A stretch of 64,000 nucleotides of DNA from assembly GCF_005280585.1 (NCBI RefSeq), contig NZ_SZVO01000011.1:248391-312390 (forward strand), written 5' to 3'. A program made the position numbers and the translations under genes. The DNA comes from Dyadobacter frigoris. GTDB taxonomy: Bacteria > Bacteroidota > Bacteroidia > Cytophagales > Spirosomataceae. The notes below the pieces were generated by a model. That model ran no database searches, was not told where the DNA came from, and saw only the letters and a list, made by a program, of their open reading frames with translations. Positions 36,462 to 45,618 of the stretch are shown here, piece by piece. Every line of letters begins with the position of its first letter. Within the stretch, counting starts at the first letter, position 1.

Positions 36462-37631
36462 TTAGTTATTGCTGTCACTAACGTCCAGTTTTTCTGCTTT
36501 GTTCAAACTCAAACCAAGTGTGATACGTAAAGTTTGTGCCAACGGGCTGTTTTGAACAACCGGGAACATATAAGCAAAATCAACAGAATAGCGTTCAAGG
36601 AATTTGGCACCTACACCGGCTGTGAAAAATTTACGGTCTCCCTTGTTTTTATTTTCAGTAAAATATCCAGCACGTAGCGCGAAAATATCATTGTACCAGT
36701 ATTCAGCTCCAACGGCAACAGCAACCTCCTGAAGTTCTTCTTTGAATCCGTCCGGTGCATCCGAGAAAGAACCGAAAGCTCCTGAAAGTGCCCCTTTTGT
36801 ATAATTTGTATTGACCGTTCCTTTTGGTGGTGTTGGCACCATCAGTTTACTTGCGTCAACAATAAAATTAAATTTGTTTCTACCGTCAGCAGAGAAAGAA
36901 AGCCCACCACCAAGTTTCAGGTTTGTTGGAATAAAGCTTTCCGTTTCAGTTCCTGAACCGTAATTTACTTTACCTCCCAGGTTAGACAATACCGCTCCCA
37001 ACGACCATGTCAGCTCACTGCCGGTATCTTCGTTTTTAATTTGTTTGCGATAGTAAGCGCTGATATCACCTGCAACCGTACGGGCCGGTCTAAGCGAAAC
37101 ACCGTTGACAACAGCCGTTCCTGCAAGGTTGGACGAGATATATTTCAGCGTCAAACCCATGGAGAAGTTTTTCCCTAATTGCTGCGAATAAGTACCGCTG
37201 ATCGCTACTTCTCTTGAATTGAAAGTACCAAGCTGCGTTCCTACCCCGTTACGCAAGTCAAGCTCTCCACCGTTGAAGAAGTTAACCGAACCGGCAATTG
37301 CCTGATTTTTTCCTATCTTCTTGTAAGCGGTAAGATATCCCAGCCACATGTCGTCAACCAGGTTGCGTAACCATGGTGTGTAAGATGCTGAAACTCCAAA
37401 ATCCTTTTGTGCATATGGAAGTTTTGCCGCGTTCCAGTAAGTAGCGTTTGCGTCGGCACTTAGTGCGACACCCGCTTCACCCATACCGGCACTACGAGCG
37501 TCAGGTGCAAAAGTTAAGAAAGATAGAGGTGAAGTCGGTATTCTGCGAGTTGTGTCTACGGTAGACTGAGCAAGCAAAATACTCGTTGACAAAATGATTA
37601 ATGAAGATACACTAACAAAAAATAGTCTCAT
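36462..37631 (-). CDS. porV: Type IX secretion outer-membrane channel/shuttle protein PorV
   Basis: 389 residues with a signal peptide ending LLAQS. The FadL-like barrel opens with SPLSFLTFAPDARSAGMGEAGVALSADANATYWNAAKL, the hallmark of PorV, and runs through FSMGLTLKYISSNL and RYSVDFAYMFPV. PorV carries cargo from the SprA translocon to PorU for cleavage and anchoring. It follows porU by 109 bp on the same strand, with its own -7 promoter element, and ends in a strong terminator. Confidence 0.94.
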   Translation of the reverse strand: MRLFFVSVSSLIILSTSILLAQSTVDTTRRIPTSPLSFLTFAPDARSAGMGEAGVALSADANATYWNAAKLPYAQKDFGVSASYTPWLRNLVDDMWLGYLTAYKKIGKNQAIAGSVNFFNGGELDLRNGVGTQLGTFNSREVAISGTYSQQLGKNFSMGLTLKYISSNLAGTAVVNGVSLRPARTVAGDISAYYRKQIKNEDTGSELTWSLGAVLSNLGGKVNYGSGTETESFIPTNLKLGGGLSFSADGRNKFNFIVDASKLMVPTPPKGTVNTNYTKGALSGAFGSFSDAPDGFKEELQEVAVAVGAEYWYNDIFALRAGYFTENKNKGDRKFFTAGVGAKFLERYSVDFAYMFPVVQNSPLAQTLRITLGLSLNKAEKLDVSDSNN

Positions 37632-37683
37632 ATTTATTGGATTTGCGATAGGAAGTGGTGTTAATCGACTTCTTTTAAAGGGT

Positions 37684-37691
37684 CAAAAATA
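37684..37691 (-). promoter_or_regulatory. -7 element for porV
   Basis: On the minus strand this reads TATTTTTG, an exact TAnnTTTG, 53 bp upstream of porV and downstream of the porU stop. It suggests PorV can be made apart from PorU. No clear -33 TTG at the usual spacing. Confidence 0.45.
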
Positions 37692-37740
37692 CAATGAAAG
37701 ATATTTAATACTATAATAAAATTACAAGATTTATTATTCG

Positions 37741-40700
37741 CTAACGTAAACGTAGCAGTTTCCCTGAGCGGGTGTCCACAGAATTGTCTTTTAGCGATCG
37801 GATTTTTACTACATATATATAGGAACTGGTACCGGAAGTAAATCCGCCATGACGTATGGAAGGAATTGTTTGCTTGATAACAGACTCGCTATTATAATAT
37901 TGCCATTGATACGAACCGAGCATTTGTCCGGTGTTCAGCAATATACTAAAAACAATTTCTACATCATCATCGGCTCTGCTTTGATTCACTTCAAACGAAA
38001 GATCCTGATCAAAAGGGTTTGGAAAAACAGTCAAGCTATTTAGTTTTATCCCGGTTGGTAAACCTACTTGAAATCGGAACGTTAATTCTGAAGAGTTAGT
38101 ATACGTGTCCCAGACTTTAATACGAATAGTATAATTTCCGGGAGCCAGATTTTCGAACGGATAGCGAACGGTCCCACTTTTAAAATTGTCAAGATCTGCC
38201 GTGTAATAATCATTTAATATCAATGTAAGTGTGTCGTTGAGCGTTAATGTTATGTCATGTCCAATTCCTGCTTTTGACACATTAATACCATTTTCGTCAC
38301 TTAATTTTAAAAATAAAACCGACGAACCATCTACCGTATCTCCGTCATGAAAATCAGCAGAATTGATATAAGCCGATATTATTGGTGCTGTATTATCTAC
38401 CAATAACTCGGCACTTCCGCCAACAAGGACATCCAGCTGAGCCGAGGCATCCGTGAGGCTGTCTTCACTTAAAGCGTAAATATCAACCCTTCCTGTTCCT
38501 ATCCGATAATCAATATCTTTTGGCATTACAAATTCACAAACAAATTGTCCGTCTTTAATACGTACATTTCCATCAAAAAGTTTGCTTCTGAATTCGCTGT
38601 AAGTTTTTACATCTCCTTCATTTCCCAGGGTTCTGAAACTTGTCTGTTTGTCGTAAATAATAATTCTTGCTGTTCCTTGAAAAGTTTTATCAATGGAATT
38701 TTCGTCTCCAATTTTTCCGTTCAAAATTACTTTTCCCAAAGCACGTAACGTATCTGGTAAAACATTCCAAAGAACCTTTTTTTCAGCTCTGGCCAATTTC
38801 ATCGACGGATCTCCAAGTAAAGTAAAATTCCGGTTCAGACTTCCCGCCAGACTTGCATTTTTAGTCATCCTGAAAATTTCCCCCATTCTCCCATTTGTTC
38901 CGGCTTTGATCAAAGATTCATAAAACGCCTTATTGATCGTAAAATTTGTACTGGAATAAACCGGACGCGTTGTACTAACAGAACCTATCGCCGCGCCCCG
39001 TGGACTTAATACCATTAATTCAGCACCTGAAATCATCCCCGGATCGTCATATCTTCCAAAATCGCAGGTTGCAGTAATTAATAAGGGCAAATTGTCATAA
39101 CCACGGGCGGTCTGCATTTCGGATAAGGTTAAGACCTGTTCCTCCGCCCAGCCGCTCGTTCCGCCATGGCCTGTATAATTCAGGATGAGTGTTCCTTCAT
39201 TGATACTTTTTTTGATCTCGGCATTTACAGCTGGTACTTTTTGTCCCTGACTTGTAGTGGTTTGAGGATATGCGTCCAGAAAAATCCGGCTTGACAAAAA
39301 TTCCGTCTGGGTGATTTTCGCCAGCGCATCCGCATGTTCCTGATGGATATTTCCATCACCGTCATCTGCAACAAATTTGACTGTATTTTGCCAGTTCCCG
39401 CGCGATTTTGGAGAAACGGCGTAATGTATTAGTTTATCAACGATGATTTTTGCCTCATCCGCAGATTTAACAGGAAGTCTGCCAATACCAAGTTCAACGG
39501 AATAATCACCCGCATTTGTTTCAATCCAATCACCTTCTTCATCTTCCATAAAACCAAAATAGTCATCAGAAGAATAGGTATAAACCGGGTTTAATGATTC
39601 CCGGCTTTCATAAACCGGCACCCAATTATTCCGCTGGCTTTGTGACTGATTTTGCAAAATATTTTTATAATCATAAGTTGCGTCACCAAAAAGAAGAAGA
39701 TATTTCAACTTTTCCGGATCGTTTTTGTAAAGCAAACGAACAAAATCACGAACGGCAGAAATATCCGTTTTCCCGCCTGAAAATTCATTATAGATTTGAT
39801 CCGTTGTCACCACCAGGCCTTCTAATCCATCATTCAGGCTACGAAAATCTGCCAGTCGTTTGGCTTCCGTTTCAAAAGCTTTTGCTGTCACTATCAACAA
39901 ATCAGGCGTTGAATATTTTTTCAGATTTTGGTTCAAAATCCGTCGCCAGGAAACAGGAAGTTTTGCCTGAGAGCTTGTAAAACCAATATACTGCTTTAAA
40001 GCTTTGGATTTATTATCTGTAAAAGTGTAAGTATTATTTCCGTTGTCTTTTAAAATCGCAGCCGTAATAAGGGCCGGGTCTGAAATATCCCACCAGTTCC
40101 AATCTGTTGGAACGTTTTGAATTTGATAGGAAACAGTATCTTTTAACCCTGGTGTAAATCTGTAAAATTGCTGTTTGTCATAACCGCGTAAAAGCCTTTT
40201 TACCTGCAAACCAATATAATCAAGATAAGCCTGTGCAGAACTTTGTCCGTTTTTATTGTAAGTTACTCCAACCGTTTGCGTTGTTCCCGGATTTGCTGTT
40301 GCGCTTAAAACAAACTTACTCTTCACTTGTTGTGCTTTGATATCATAAGTACCTGTTCCAACTACACCAACTGCTGATTCTCCAACACTTTGTCCATTTA
40401 ACTGCCACTGAAATTTTGTAGCAACCTGTGCCGTTCCGATAGCAGAGGTAAGCATGATTATGTTTGAAGAAGGAATGACATCCGGTAAATCCGCGGTTAA
40501 GGTCAACATGGACGACGTTCCAATATATTCGCCCCACCAATCACGGCCAGATCTTAATAAATTAACAGATTCTGATTCATGAAACCAGTAATCATCGTAT
40601 TGATTTATCAGCGTTTGATTTACAGCATTAATGGCTGGCTTGTTCTGAATTCTCAATCCTTTTCCATTTCCGTAAGTCAGGAAATAGTAAGTCGTGTCGG

Positions 40701-41136
40701 AATAAATATTGACCTGATGAACAAAATTAGCTTTTGCCGAATCGTAGGAAATTACATTCGGACCTTCTGCATAAAAATAAACTGCATCGGCGGCATCAAA
40801 CTTCCCATCTTCTTCACCTTTTACCAGAATCGCATTTTGAACAAGATCTTTACTTCTCTTTGCGCTATTTTTTTGAGGTAAAACACTGCCTCCGTTTCCA
40901 TAAATTTTTATTTGATCCGGTACGAGCGCGGAAATATCAATACCCAAGGATTTGAGCAAATTCGCATCTATTTTATAAACGCCACTTTCTGTGACTGCAA
41001 ATTTGTACCAGTTACCTGTTGACAAAACGGAAGATTCCTGAGCTTTTGCCTGAAAAGTTAACAGCAAAAAAATCCAGCAAAAAATTGCCGGATAAAACCG
41101 ATTCTGTAAATTTTCAACAAGCTTCGACCAATGCAT
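37741..41136 (-). CDS. porU: Type IX secretion system sortase PorU
   Basis: 1131 residues from the ATG at 41136; an in-frame ATG 13 codons earlier lies deeper in the upstream gene and gives no better signal. The signal peptide follows (FCWIFLLLTFQAKAQ). The C25 caspase-like domain has LNYTGHGGTSGWAEEQ with His657 and LLITATCDFGRYDDP with Cys691. The C-terminus holds an Ig-like domain and a sorting domain (VFPNPFDQDLSFEV). PorU removes the C-terminal signal of cargo and joins the cargo to surface lipopolysaccharide. Its start overlaps the preceding SprT-like gene by 23 bp, so translation may be coupled. Confidence 0.94.
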   Translation of the reverse strand: MHWSKLVENLQNRFYPAIFCWIFLLLTFQAKAQESSVLSTGNWYKFAVTESGVYKIDANLLKSLGIDISALVPDQIKIYGNGGSVLPQKNSAKRSKDLVQNAILVKGEEDGKFDAADAVYFYAEGPNVISYDSAKANFVHQVNIYSDTTYYFLTYGNGKGLRIQNKPAINAVNQTLINQYDDYWFHESESVNLLRSGRDWWGEYIGTSSMLTLTADLPDVIPSSNIIMLTSAIGTAQVATKFQWQLNGQSVGESAVGVVGTGTYDIKAQQVKSKFVLSATANPGTTQTVGVTYNKNGQSSAQAYLDYIGLQVKRLLRGYDKQQFYRFTPGLKDTVSYQIQNVPTDWNWWDISDPALITAAILKDNGNNTYTFTDNKSKALKQYIGFTSSQAKLPVSWRRILNQNLKKYSTPDLLIVTAKAFETEAKRLADFRSLNDGLEGLVVTTDQIYNEFSGGKTDISAVRDFVRLLYKNDPEKLKYLLLFGDATYDYKNILQNQSQSQRNNWVPVYESRESLNPVYTYSSDDYFGFMEDEEGDWIETNAGDYSVELGIGRLPVKSADEAKIIVDKLIHYAVSPKSRGNWQNTVKFVADDGDGNIHQEHADALAKITQTEFLSSRIFLDAYPQTTTSQGQKVPAVNAEIKKSINEGTLILNYTGHGGTSGWAEEQVLTLSEMQTARGYDNLPLLITATCDFGRYDDPGMISGAELMVLSPRGAAIGSVSTTRPVYSSTNFTINKAFYESLIKAGTNGRMGEIFRMTKNASLAGSLNRNFTLLGDPSMKLARAEKKVLWNVLPDTLRALGKVILNGKIGDENSIDKTFQGTARIIIYDKQTSFRTLGNEGDVKTYSEFRSKLFDGNVRIKDGQFVCEFVMPKDIDYRIGTGRVDIYALSEDSLTDASAQLDVLVGGSAELLVDNTAPIISAYINSADFHDGDTVDGSSVLFLKLSDENGINVSKAGIGHDITLTLNDTLTLILNDYYTADLDNFKSGTVRYPFENLAPGNYTIRIKVWDTYTNSSELTFRFQVGLPTGIKLNSLTVFPNPFDQDLSFEVNQSRADDDVEIVFSILLNTGQMLGSYQWQYYNSESVIKQTIPSIRHGGFTSGTSSYIYVVKIRSLKDNSVDTRSGKLLRLR

Positions 41137-41731
41137 GAGCAGGGATTGTGTAACGGCGTTGGGATGCTTTATCAATACATAAAACTCTTGTGCGCCGCAG
41201 AGAGCCTTTTACAAACTGTCTGTTATGAAAAACGAAATTGCTTCCTTCAGTGAGATGGATCAAAGCAACTTTATTCGGATTTAATGACTGGTCGTCGTAT
41301 CTTTTTATTGAATTGTATAAGACATGATCTCCGCTTGTCGACGCTTTCGGATTTTTCGAATATTTCAAAAGCGGTTCAAGAATATCAGCGGGAAAAATCT
41401 TGTCATTCATTACCGGTATCAACAAAATCTCAAATTCCGTTTTCCATTCTATACCATGCGGCGCGACACGTTTTCGGCCACGACTTTTCGTTTGGGTATA
41501 AACGACATGGTGCGCAACCTCATGCAGATAAGTAATCAGGAAATTATATGGATTTAGATTTTTGTTTACAGTAATTCTGGGAATATAACCAGGCTTCACC
41601 GTAAAATCACCTAAACGGCTTTGACGCGGACGAGACAGAAAAAAATCGAACTTGTAAATTTTGTGCAGATGATCACAGTAGGCATAAGCTAATTCCGGAA
41701 CGTAGGCCTCAAAGGATATTTTCTTTTCCAT
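41114..41731 (-). CDS. SprT-like zinc metalloprotease domain protein
   Basis: 205 residues. The N-terminal SprT-like domain has YLHEVAHHVVYTQ (HExxH zinc site) and PHGIEWKTEF downstream with the third ligand. The C-terminal third reads as a basic beta domain that ends RYTIPAHALVEAC, resembling the zinc-ribbon region of the family but lacking a clear set of four cysteines. Bacterial SprT-like proteins are poorly understood. Overlap with porU suggests a shared transcript and, speculatively, a role in envelope or secretion quality control. Confidence 0.85.
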   Translation of the reverse strand: MEKKISFEAYVPELAYAYCDHLHKIYKFDFFLSRPRQSRLGDFTVKPGYIPRITVNKNLNPYNFLITYLHEVAHHVVYTQTKSRGRKRVAPHGIEWKTEFEILLIPVMNDKIFPADILEPLLKYSKNPKASTSGDHVLYNSIKRYDDQSLNPNKVALIHLTEGSNFVFHNRQFVKGSLRRTRVLCIDKASQRRYTIPAHALVEAC

Positions 41732-41740
41732 ACCCCAAAT

Positions 41741-41773
41741 AAAAAAAGAAAAGCCTTATAAATAAGGCTTTTC
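41741..41773 (-). terminator. Terminator after the 59-residue lipoprotein gene
   Basis: GAAAAGCCTTA and its complement, 4-nt loop, followed on the minus strand by seven T. It separates the small lipoprotein from the SprT-like gene. Confidence 0.85.
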
Positions 41774-41800
41774 AATAACTTTCAAAAAAAGTTCAATGAA

Positions 41801-41980
41801 TTATTTCACTGAATCAGCTTTGATAGAATCAGTTGCAACAGAATCAACAGCTAAAGTATCAACGATAGGAGTTTCAACAGTTACAGCAGTAGAATCAGCT
41901 GCTTCTTCTTTTGGCTTGCTAGTACAAGACGCGAAAGCTACCATTCCGGCAACAAACGCAAATGCTACGAATTTTTTCAT
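41801..41980 (-). CDS. Small lipoprotein, Asp-Ser repeat
   Basis: 59 residues, ATG at 41980, TAA at 41803-41801. MKKFVAFAFVAGMVAFASC is a perfect lipoprotein signal with lipidation at Cys19. The mature 41-residue tail is acidic and built of TSKPKEEAADSTAV followed by DTLAVDSVATDSIKADSV, in which the pattern D-S-x-x recurs. It has its own -7 promoter 27 bp upstream and a terminator, so it is a real monocistronic unit. Function is unknown; it resembles the small abundant acidic lipoproteins of Bacteroidetes. Confidence 0.8.
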   Translation of the reverse strand: MKKFVAFAFVAGMVAFASCTSKPKEEAADSTAVTVETPIVDTLAVDSVATDSIKADSVK

Positions 41981-42006
41981 TTCTTGGGTGTAATTAAGGT
42001 TCGCTA

Positions 42007-42014
42007 CAAAGATA
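42007..42014 (-). promoter_or_regulatory. -7 element for the small lipoprotein
   Basis: TATCTTTG on the minus strand, with a TTG about 22 bp upstream as a possible -33. Leaves a short 5' leader. Confidence 0.6.
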
Positions 42015-42128
42015 GCATGATAAGTTTCAATAATCCCAACATTTTGGATTGTATTTTTCCAAGAACTTAAAATTTCCTTAGAAAATAATGAAACCCCTTC
42101 CTTTAGTACAAAATATTATCACATCTGT

Positions 42129-42905
42129 CTAGTAAACCTTTTCCATTTGGAGGTTAAACATTTTTATACAGGCCGCTACTTCGGAAAGCAGGTTCTGGTT
42201 TTGTTCTATTCCATTACCTACCACGATAACATCAGCACCAGCCTGCATAGCAGTCAATGCTTTTTCACTTGTATTGATTCCTCCGCCTACAATAATGGGC
42301 GTATCTACCGAAGCTCTTACCGCTTCTATGATTTCTGCCGAAACAGGATATTGAGCTCCGCTGCCAGCGTCAAGAAATATATTTTTAAGACCCAACAATT
42401 CACCGGCCATTGCGGTACAAGCCGCGATTCCGGGTTTATCACTAGGAATTGGTATCGTATTGCTGATATAAGATACAGTTGTAAGCTTACCACTTTCGAT
42501 AAGCATATAACCTGTTGGAAGTACTTCAAGACCACTTTTCTTTAACATTGGTGCAGCAATAACGTGCTGACCTATAAGGAAATCCGGATTTCTGCCCGAG
42601 ATCAGGGAAAGAAAAAGTATGGCATCCGCAGACTGATCAATATGAAGGCCGTTTCCCGGAAATAGAATCGTTGGAATGTTGGTGTGTTTTTTAATAGCCA
42701 GAATAAGCTGGTCAATGGCATAATTGGTAATAAGACTGCCACCAACAAAGAAAAAATCAACTTCATTCTCTACAGCCTTTTCCAGAAAATCAGGAAAAGT
42801 AGCCAGATCCACTTTATCCGGATCCAACAGAACTGCAAAAGATTTCCTTTTTTCTTCTTTTCTGCTTGAAAGGAGGTCTGCTATTTTATGATTTGTTATT
42901 TTCAT
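42129..42905 (-). CDS. Geranylgeranylglyceryl/heptaprenylglyceryl phosphate synthase family protein
   Basis: About 258 residues from the ATG at 42905 (KITNHKIADLL). The TIM barrel has FAVLLDPDKVDLATF at the front, FFFVGGSLIT, FPGNGLHID, LDAGSGAQYPVS and IIVGGGINTSEKA with VIVVGNGIEQ at the phosphate site, all features of the group II GGGP synthases of Bacteroidetes. It joins a prenyl diphosphate to glycerol-1-phosphate, giving an ether lipid precursor. The in vivo product in this phylum is not settled. It overlaps the upstream 142-residue gene by 20 bp. Confidence 0.9.
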   Translation of the reverse strand: MKITNHKIADLLSSRKEEKRKSFAVLLDPDKVDLATFPDFLEKAVENEVDFFFVGGSLITNYAIDQLILAIKKHTNIPTILFPGNGLHIDQSADAILFLSLISGRNPDFLIGQHVIAAPMLKKSGLEVLPTGYMLIESGKLTTVSYISNTIPIPSDKPGIAACTAMAGELLGLKNIFLDAGSGAQYPVSAEIIEAVRASVDTPIIVGGGINTSEKALTAMQAGADVIVVGNGIEQNQNLLSEVAACIKMFNLQMEKVY

Positions 42906-43314
42906 CCGATTCGTGATCATCTGCAATAAAATTCTGTAGCTTTTTGCGAGCCCATCCTACAGCCAATGTCCAAACTAAGCTTTGTACGGCTTCCCCTACC
43001 GCAAATTTGCTTTTCCTTTTTGGAACCGTTTGTTTCAAAACTGGTCTTACAGGCTCAGCAAGTTCAATTTTTTCTTTCTTTTTGGCATCAGGAAGTATTG
43101 CTTCAAGCAATAAATAAGTAGTGACTACTACACCTCCTATAATTAAAGCCTGTTTTCCATAACCTGACGCATCATGTTTCAGATCGTCCCACTGTGACTC
43201 AAGCTTGCCTCTATAAAGATCGGCTTCTTTAAGCAAATCTTCTTTTTCCGTTTCTGTATCTGACGAAAATGGTTTCGACAATTTTACGGTTGAATCTATT
43301 GGTGAACTACTCAT
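42886..43314 (-). CDS. Unknown 142-residue protein with one or two membrane segments
   Basis: N-terminal 60 residues are charged and helical (TETEKEDLLKEADLYRGKLESQWDDLKH). A membrane helix follows (ALIIGGVVVTTYLLLEAIL), then a basic linker with KKKEK and a second weakly hydrophobic segment (AVQSLVWTLAVGWARKKL). No named family recognised, though the layout resembles YtxH-like and phage-holin-associated proteins. It lies between the GGGP synthase gene and two small membrane protein genes. Confidence 0.65.
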   Translation of the reverse strand: MSSSPIDSTVKLSKPFSSDTETEKEDLLKEADLYRGKLESQWDDLKHDASGYGKQALIIGGVVVTTYLLLEAILPDAKKKEKIELAEPVRPVLKQTVPKRKSKFAVGEAVQSLVWTLAVGWARKKLQNFIADDHESDENNKS

Positions 43315-43419
43315 ATCTTTAGCTTAAATTAAAAATATTGTGCAGAGATTACCAAAACAGAACCCAAAAATAGCAATTCAATTTGGAAAAGATCATTTCC
43401 GGGTACCATTTAACAACGG

Positions 43420-43758
43420 TTAATCTTCTTTTATTTGGACAAAACGAATGATAATATTACGTATAAAGCCTATCAGCTTTGTTCTGAATACAATTAACAT
43501 GATCAATTTCAAAACAAAAAACCCCAATAAAATAAGGTATCCCAAGTAATCACTATGCAGCCACTTGTTCAAAAAAGTGCCCAGCAAAATAACGATCAGG
43601 ATCAGAACGACTAATGCGATACTGAGAATAAGCAGCGCGTACACACCCATGACAGCGGCACGTTCTATTTTATCCCGGGTCTCAATTTTAAATAAATCAA
43701 TTCTTGTTTCGAAATATTTAAAAAGAGTATCCTTTATTTCTTCGAGTTGACTAAACAT
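43420..43758 (-). CDS. Putative Actinobacterial Holin-X / DUF1469 (phage holin 3_6-like) membrane protein
   Basis: 112 residues. The first 30 residues form an amphipathic helix (LEEIKDTLFKYFETRIDLFKIETRDKIERAA) and two membrane helices follow (LLILSIALVVLILIVILLG; YLGYLILLGFFVLKLIMLIVF). This is the DUF1469 pattern found in many bacteria without phage. No lysis genes are near, so I take it as a cellular membrane protein of unknown function. Confidence 0.8.
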   Translation of the reverse strand: MFSQLEEIKDTLFKYFETRIDLFKIETRDKIERAAVMGVYALLILSIALVVLILIVILLGTFLNKWLHSDYLGYLILLGFFVLKLIMLIVFRTKLIGFIRNIIIRFVQIKED

Positions 43759-43813
43759 AGGCGTGTAGTTTGCAAAACATACGGTTTGATTTAGATTTAG
43801 TTTTTTTGAAACA

Positions 43814-44149
43814 TTAATCTAAAAACATACCAAGGATTGCAGAAACTACCGAAACCACGAAACCAAAGATAAGCGCAGATATAAATCCGTCAACATGGAA
43901 CCCACTCACGAAGTAACTGGCGAGGTAAATTATAAATACGTTGATAACAAAATAGAAGAGTCCAAGTGTAAGGATTGTGATAGGCAATGCCAGAATTTGA
44001 AGCACTGGTTTGAGAAAAGTATTCAAAAGTCCAAGCACAATTGCAACGACAAAAGCCGTTGTCCAGCTGTCTACCAAAATACCGGGAACGACCTTAGCTC
44101 CCACGACAATAGCCAATGTACTGATTAGAAGGCGTATTAATAAATTCAT
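43814..44149 (-). CDS. YvlD / phage holin 4_2 family membrane protein
   Basis: 111 residues with four membrane helices and the motif GLLNTFLKPVLQILALPITILTLGLFYFVINVF that defines the YvlD (DUF360) family. It lies 14 bp after hisIE on the same strand and so may be co-transcribed with the his operon. Function is unknown; some relatives help in envelope stress or antimicrobial peptide resistance. Confidence 0.88.
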   Translation of the reverse strand: MNLLIRLLISTLAIVVGAKVVPGILVDSWTTAFVVAIVLGLLNTFLKPVLQILALPITILTLGLFYFVINVFIIYLASYFVSGFHVDGFISALIFGFVVSVVSAILGMFLD

Positions 44150-44163
44150 ATTGCTTTTAGTTT

Positions 44164-44793
44164 TTATGAGTGACGGCTACGAAGTACGCTAATTACCTCG
44201 TCTAAGTCAATGTTTTTTTGCTCTAAAAGCACCAGAAGGTGAAAAAGTAAGTCACTTACTTCATTTTTGAAAAGTCCTTCGTCGCTATCTTTGGCTTCAA
44301 TGACAACCTCAATGGCCTCTTCCCCTACTTTCTGCGCAATTTTATTGATTCCAAGTTTAAACAGACTGCTGGTGTAAGAGCTGTCGGACGGATGTAACTT
44401 TCTGTCACGAATAATATCTTTTTGCAGGTAATTTAAAAATGCTGCTTCCCCGATCCGTGAATTTCGGTTATTTTTTTCCCCAAAGCAGGTATCATCCCCA
44501 GTGTGGCAGGTAGGCCCTGCCGGCGATGCCTTGATCAGGATCGTATCTCCGTCACAATCAGCCAGAATCTCTTTTACGAAAAGAAAATTGTCAGACGTTT
44601 CACCTTTTGTCCACAAGCGCTGTTTGCTTCTGCTGAAAAATGTAACCTTGCCTTCTGCCTGTGTTTTTTCAAAAGCTTCAATGTTCATATAGCCAAGCAT
44701 CAAAACAACAGAAGTGTCAGAATCCTGAATCACAACCGGCACAAGTCCGTCTGCTGATTTTGTAAAATCTATGGTTGAAAGTTCGTTCGTCAT
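44164..44793 (-). CDS. hisIE: Bifunctional phosphoribosyl-AMP cyclohydrolase / phosphoribosyl-ATP diphosphatase
   Basis: 209 residues from the ATG at 44793; the eleven codons upstream do not match the family. HisI part: VLMLGYMNIEAFEKTQAEGKVTFFSRSKQRLWTKGETSDNF, and the metal-binding DCDGDTILIKASPAGPTCHTGDDTCFG. HisE part: YTSSLFKLGINKIAQKVGEEAIEVVIEAK and SDLLFHLLVLL. It carries out steps 2 and 3 of histidine synthesis. It ends the cluster hisH-hisA-hisF-hisIE. Confidence 0.95.
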   Translation of the reverse strand: MTNELSTIDFTKSADGLVPVVIQDSDTSVVLMLGYMNIEAFEKTQAEGKVTFFSRSKQRLWTKGETSDNFLFVKEILADCDGDTILIKASPAGPTCHTGDDTCFGEKNNRNSRIGEAAFLNYLQKDIIRDRKLHPSDSSYTSSLFKLGINKIAQKVGEEAIEVVIEAKDSDEGLFKNEVSDLLFHLLVLLEQKNIDLDEVISVLRSRHS

Positions 44794-44837
44794 TGTAATG
44801 TAATATAAAATTTGAGCTGTCATCAACAGCGGTGAAT

Positions 44838-45614
44838 CTATTTTGTCATGCGCATTGGAAGCGCTTTATTTTGTAAATATTGCTTCAAATCAGGGATATC
44901 TATTTCCCGGAAGTGAAAAATACTGGCGGCAAGTCCTGCGTCAGCTTTTCCTTTTGTAAAAACATCGTAAAAATGTTCCATGTTTCCGGCGCCTCCGGAA
45001 GCGATTACCGGAATATTTGCATGGGCAGAAATCGTCGAAGTCAATTCCAGCGCGAAGCCGTTTTTAGTACCATCTGTATCCATGGAAGTTAGCAAAAGTT
45101 CTCCTGCACCACGTTCTTCAACTTCTTTTGCCCAGGGAATTGTACGAAGTTCCGTCGCTTTACGACCACCGTGCGTATGAACGATATGTTCAAAAACACC
45201 TTCACTTGTTTCCACATATCTTGTGTCAATAGCAACTACAATACACTGACTTCCGAATTCTAAAGCAAGCTCATTAATCAGATCAGGATTACGAACGGCT
45301 GATGAATTGATCGAAACTTTATCTGCACCGGCATGTAACAAAGCAGAAACATCCGCGATGGAAGAAATTCCTCCACCGACCGTAAAAGGTATATTGATGG
45401 TGTACGCTACCCGCCTGACCAGATCAATAAAAGTAGAACGGCCTTCAACCGTAGCTGCAATATCCAGATAAACCAGCTCATCTGCACCCTGGGCAGCGTA
45501 CATGGCGCCAAGCTCTACGGCATCACCGGCATCACGAAGATTTACAAAATTTACTCCTTTTACCGTTCGTCCGTCTTTTACATCCAGACAAGGTATAATG
45601 CGTTTTGTCAGCAT
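44838..45614 (-). CDS. hisF: Imidazole glycerol phosphate synthase cyclase subunit
   Basis: 258 residues. Start MLTKRIIPCLDVKDGRTVKGVNF with the catalytic Asp, then GGGISSIADVSALLHAGADKVSINSSAVRNP, CIVVAIDTRYV (second catalytic Asp) and VIASGGAGNMEHF. It closes the imidazole ring with ammonia from HisH. It starts four bases after the hisA stop. Confidence 0.97.
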   Translation of the reverse strand: MLTKRIIPCLDVKDGRTVKGVNFVNLRDAGDAVELGAMYAAQGADELVYLDIAATVEGRSTFIDLVRRVAYTINIPFTVGGGISSIADVSALLHAGADKVSINSSAVRNPDLINELALEFGSQCIVVAIDTRYVETSEGVFEHIVHTHGGRKATELRTIPWAKEVEERGAGELLLTSMDTDGTKNGFALELTSTISAHANIPVIASGGAGNMEHFYDVFTKGKADAGLAASIFHFREIDIPDLKQYLQNKALPMRMTK

Positions 45615-45618
45615 AATT

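Noticed and set aside
43420..44149. Two holin-like genes as a sign of prophage
   Set aside because: No integrase, capsid, tail or lysis genes are near, and both families are common chromosomal membrane proteins.
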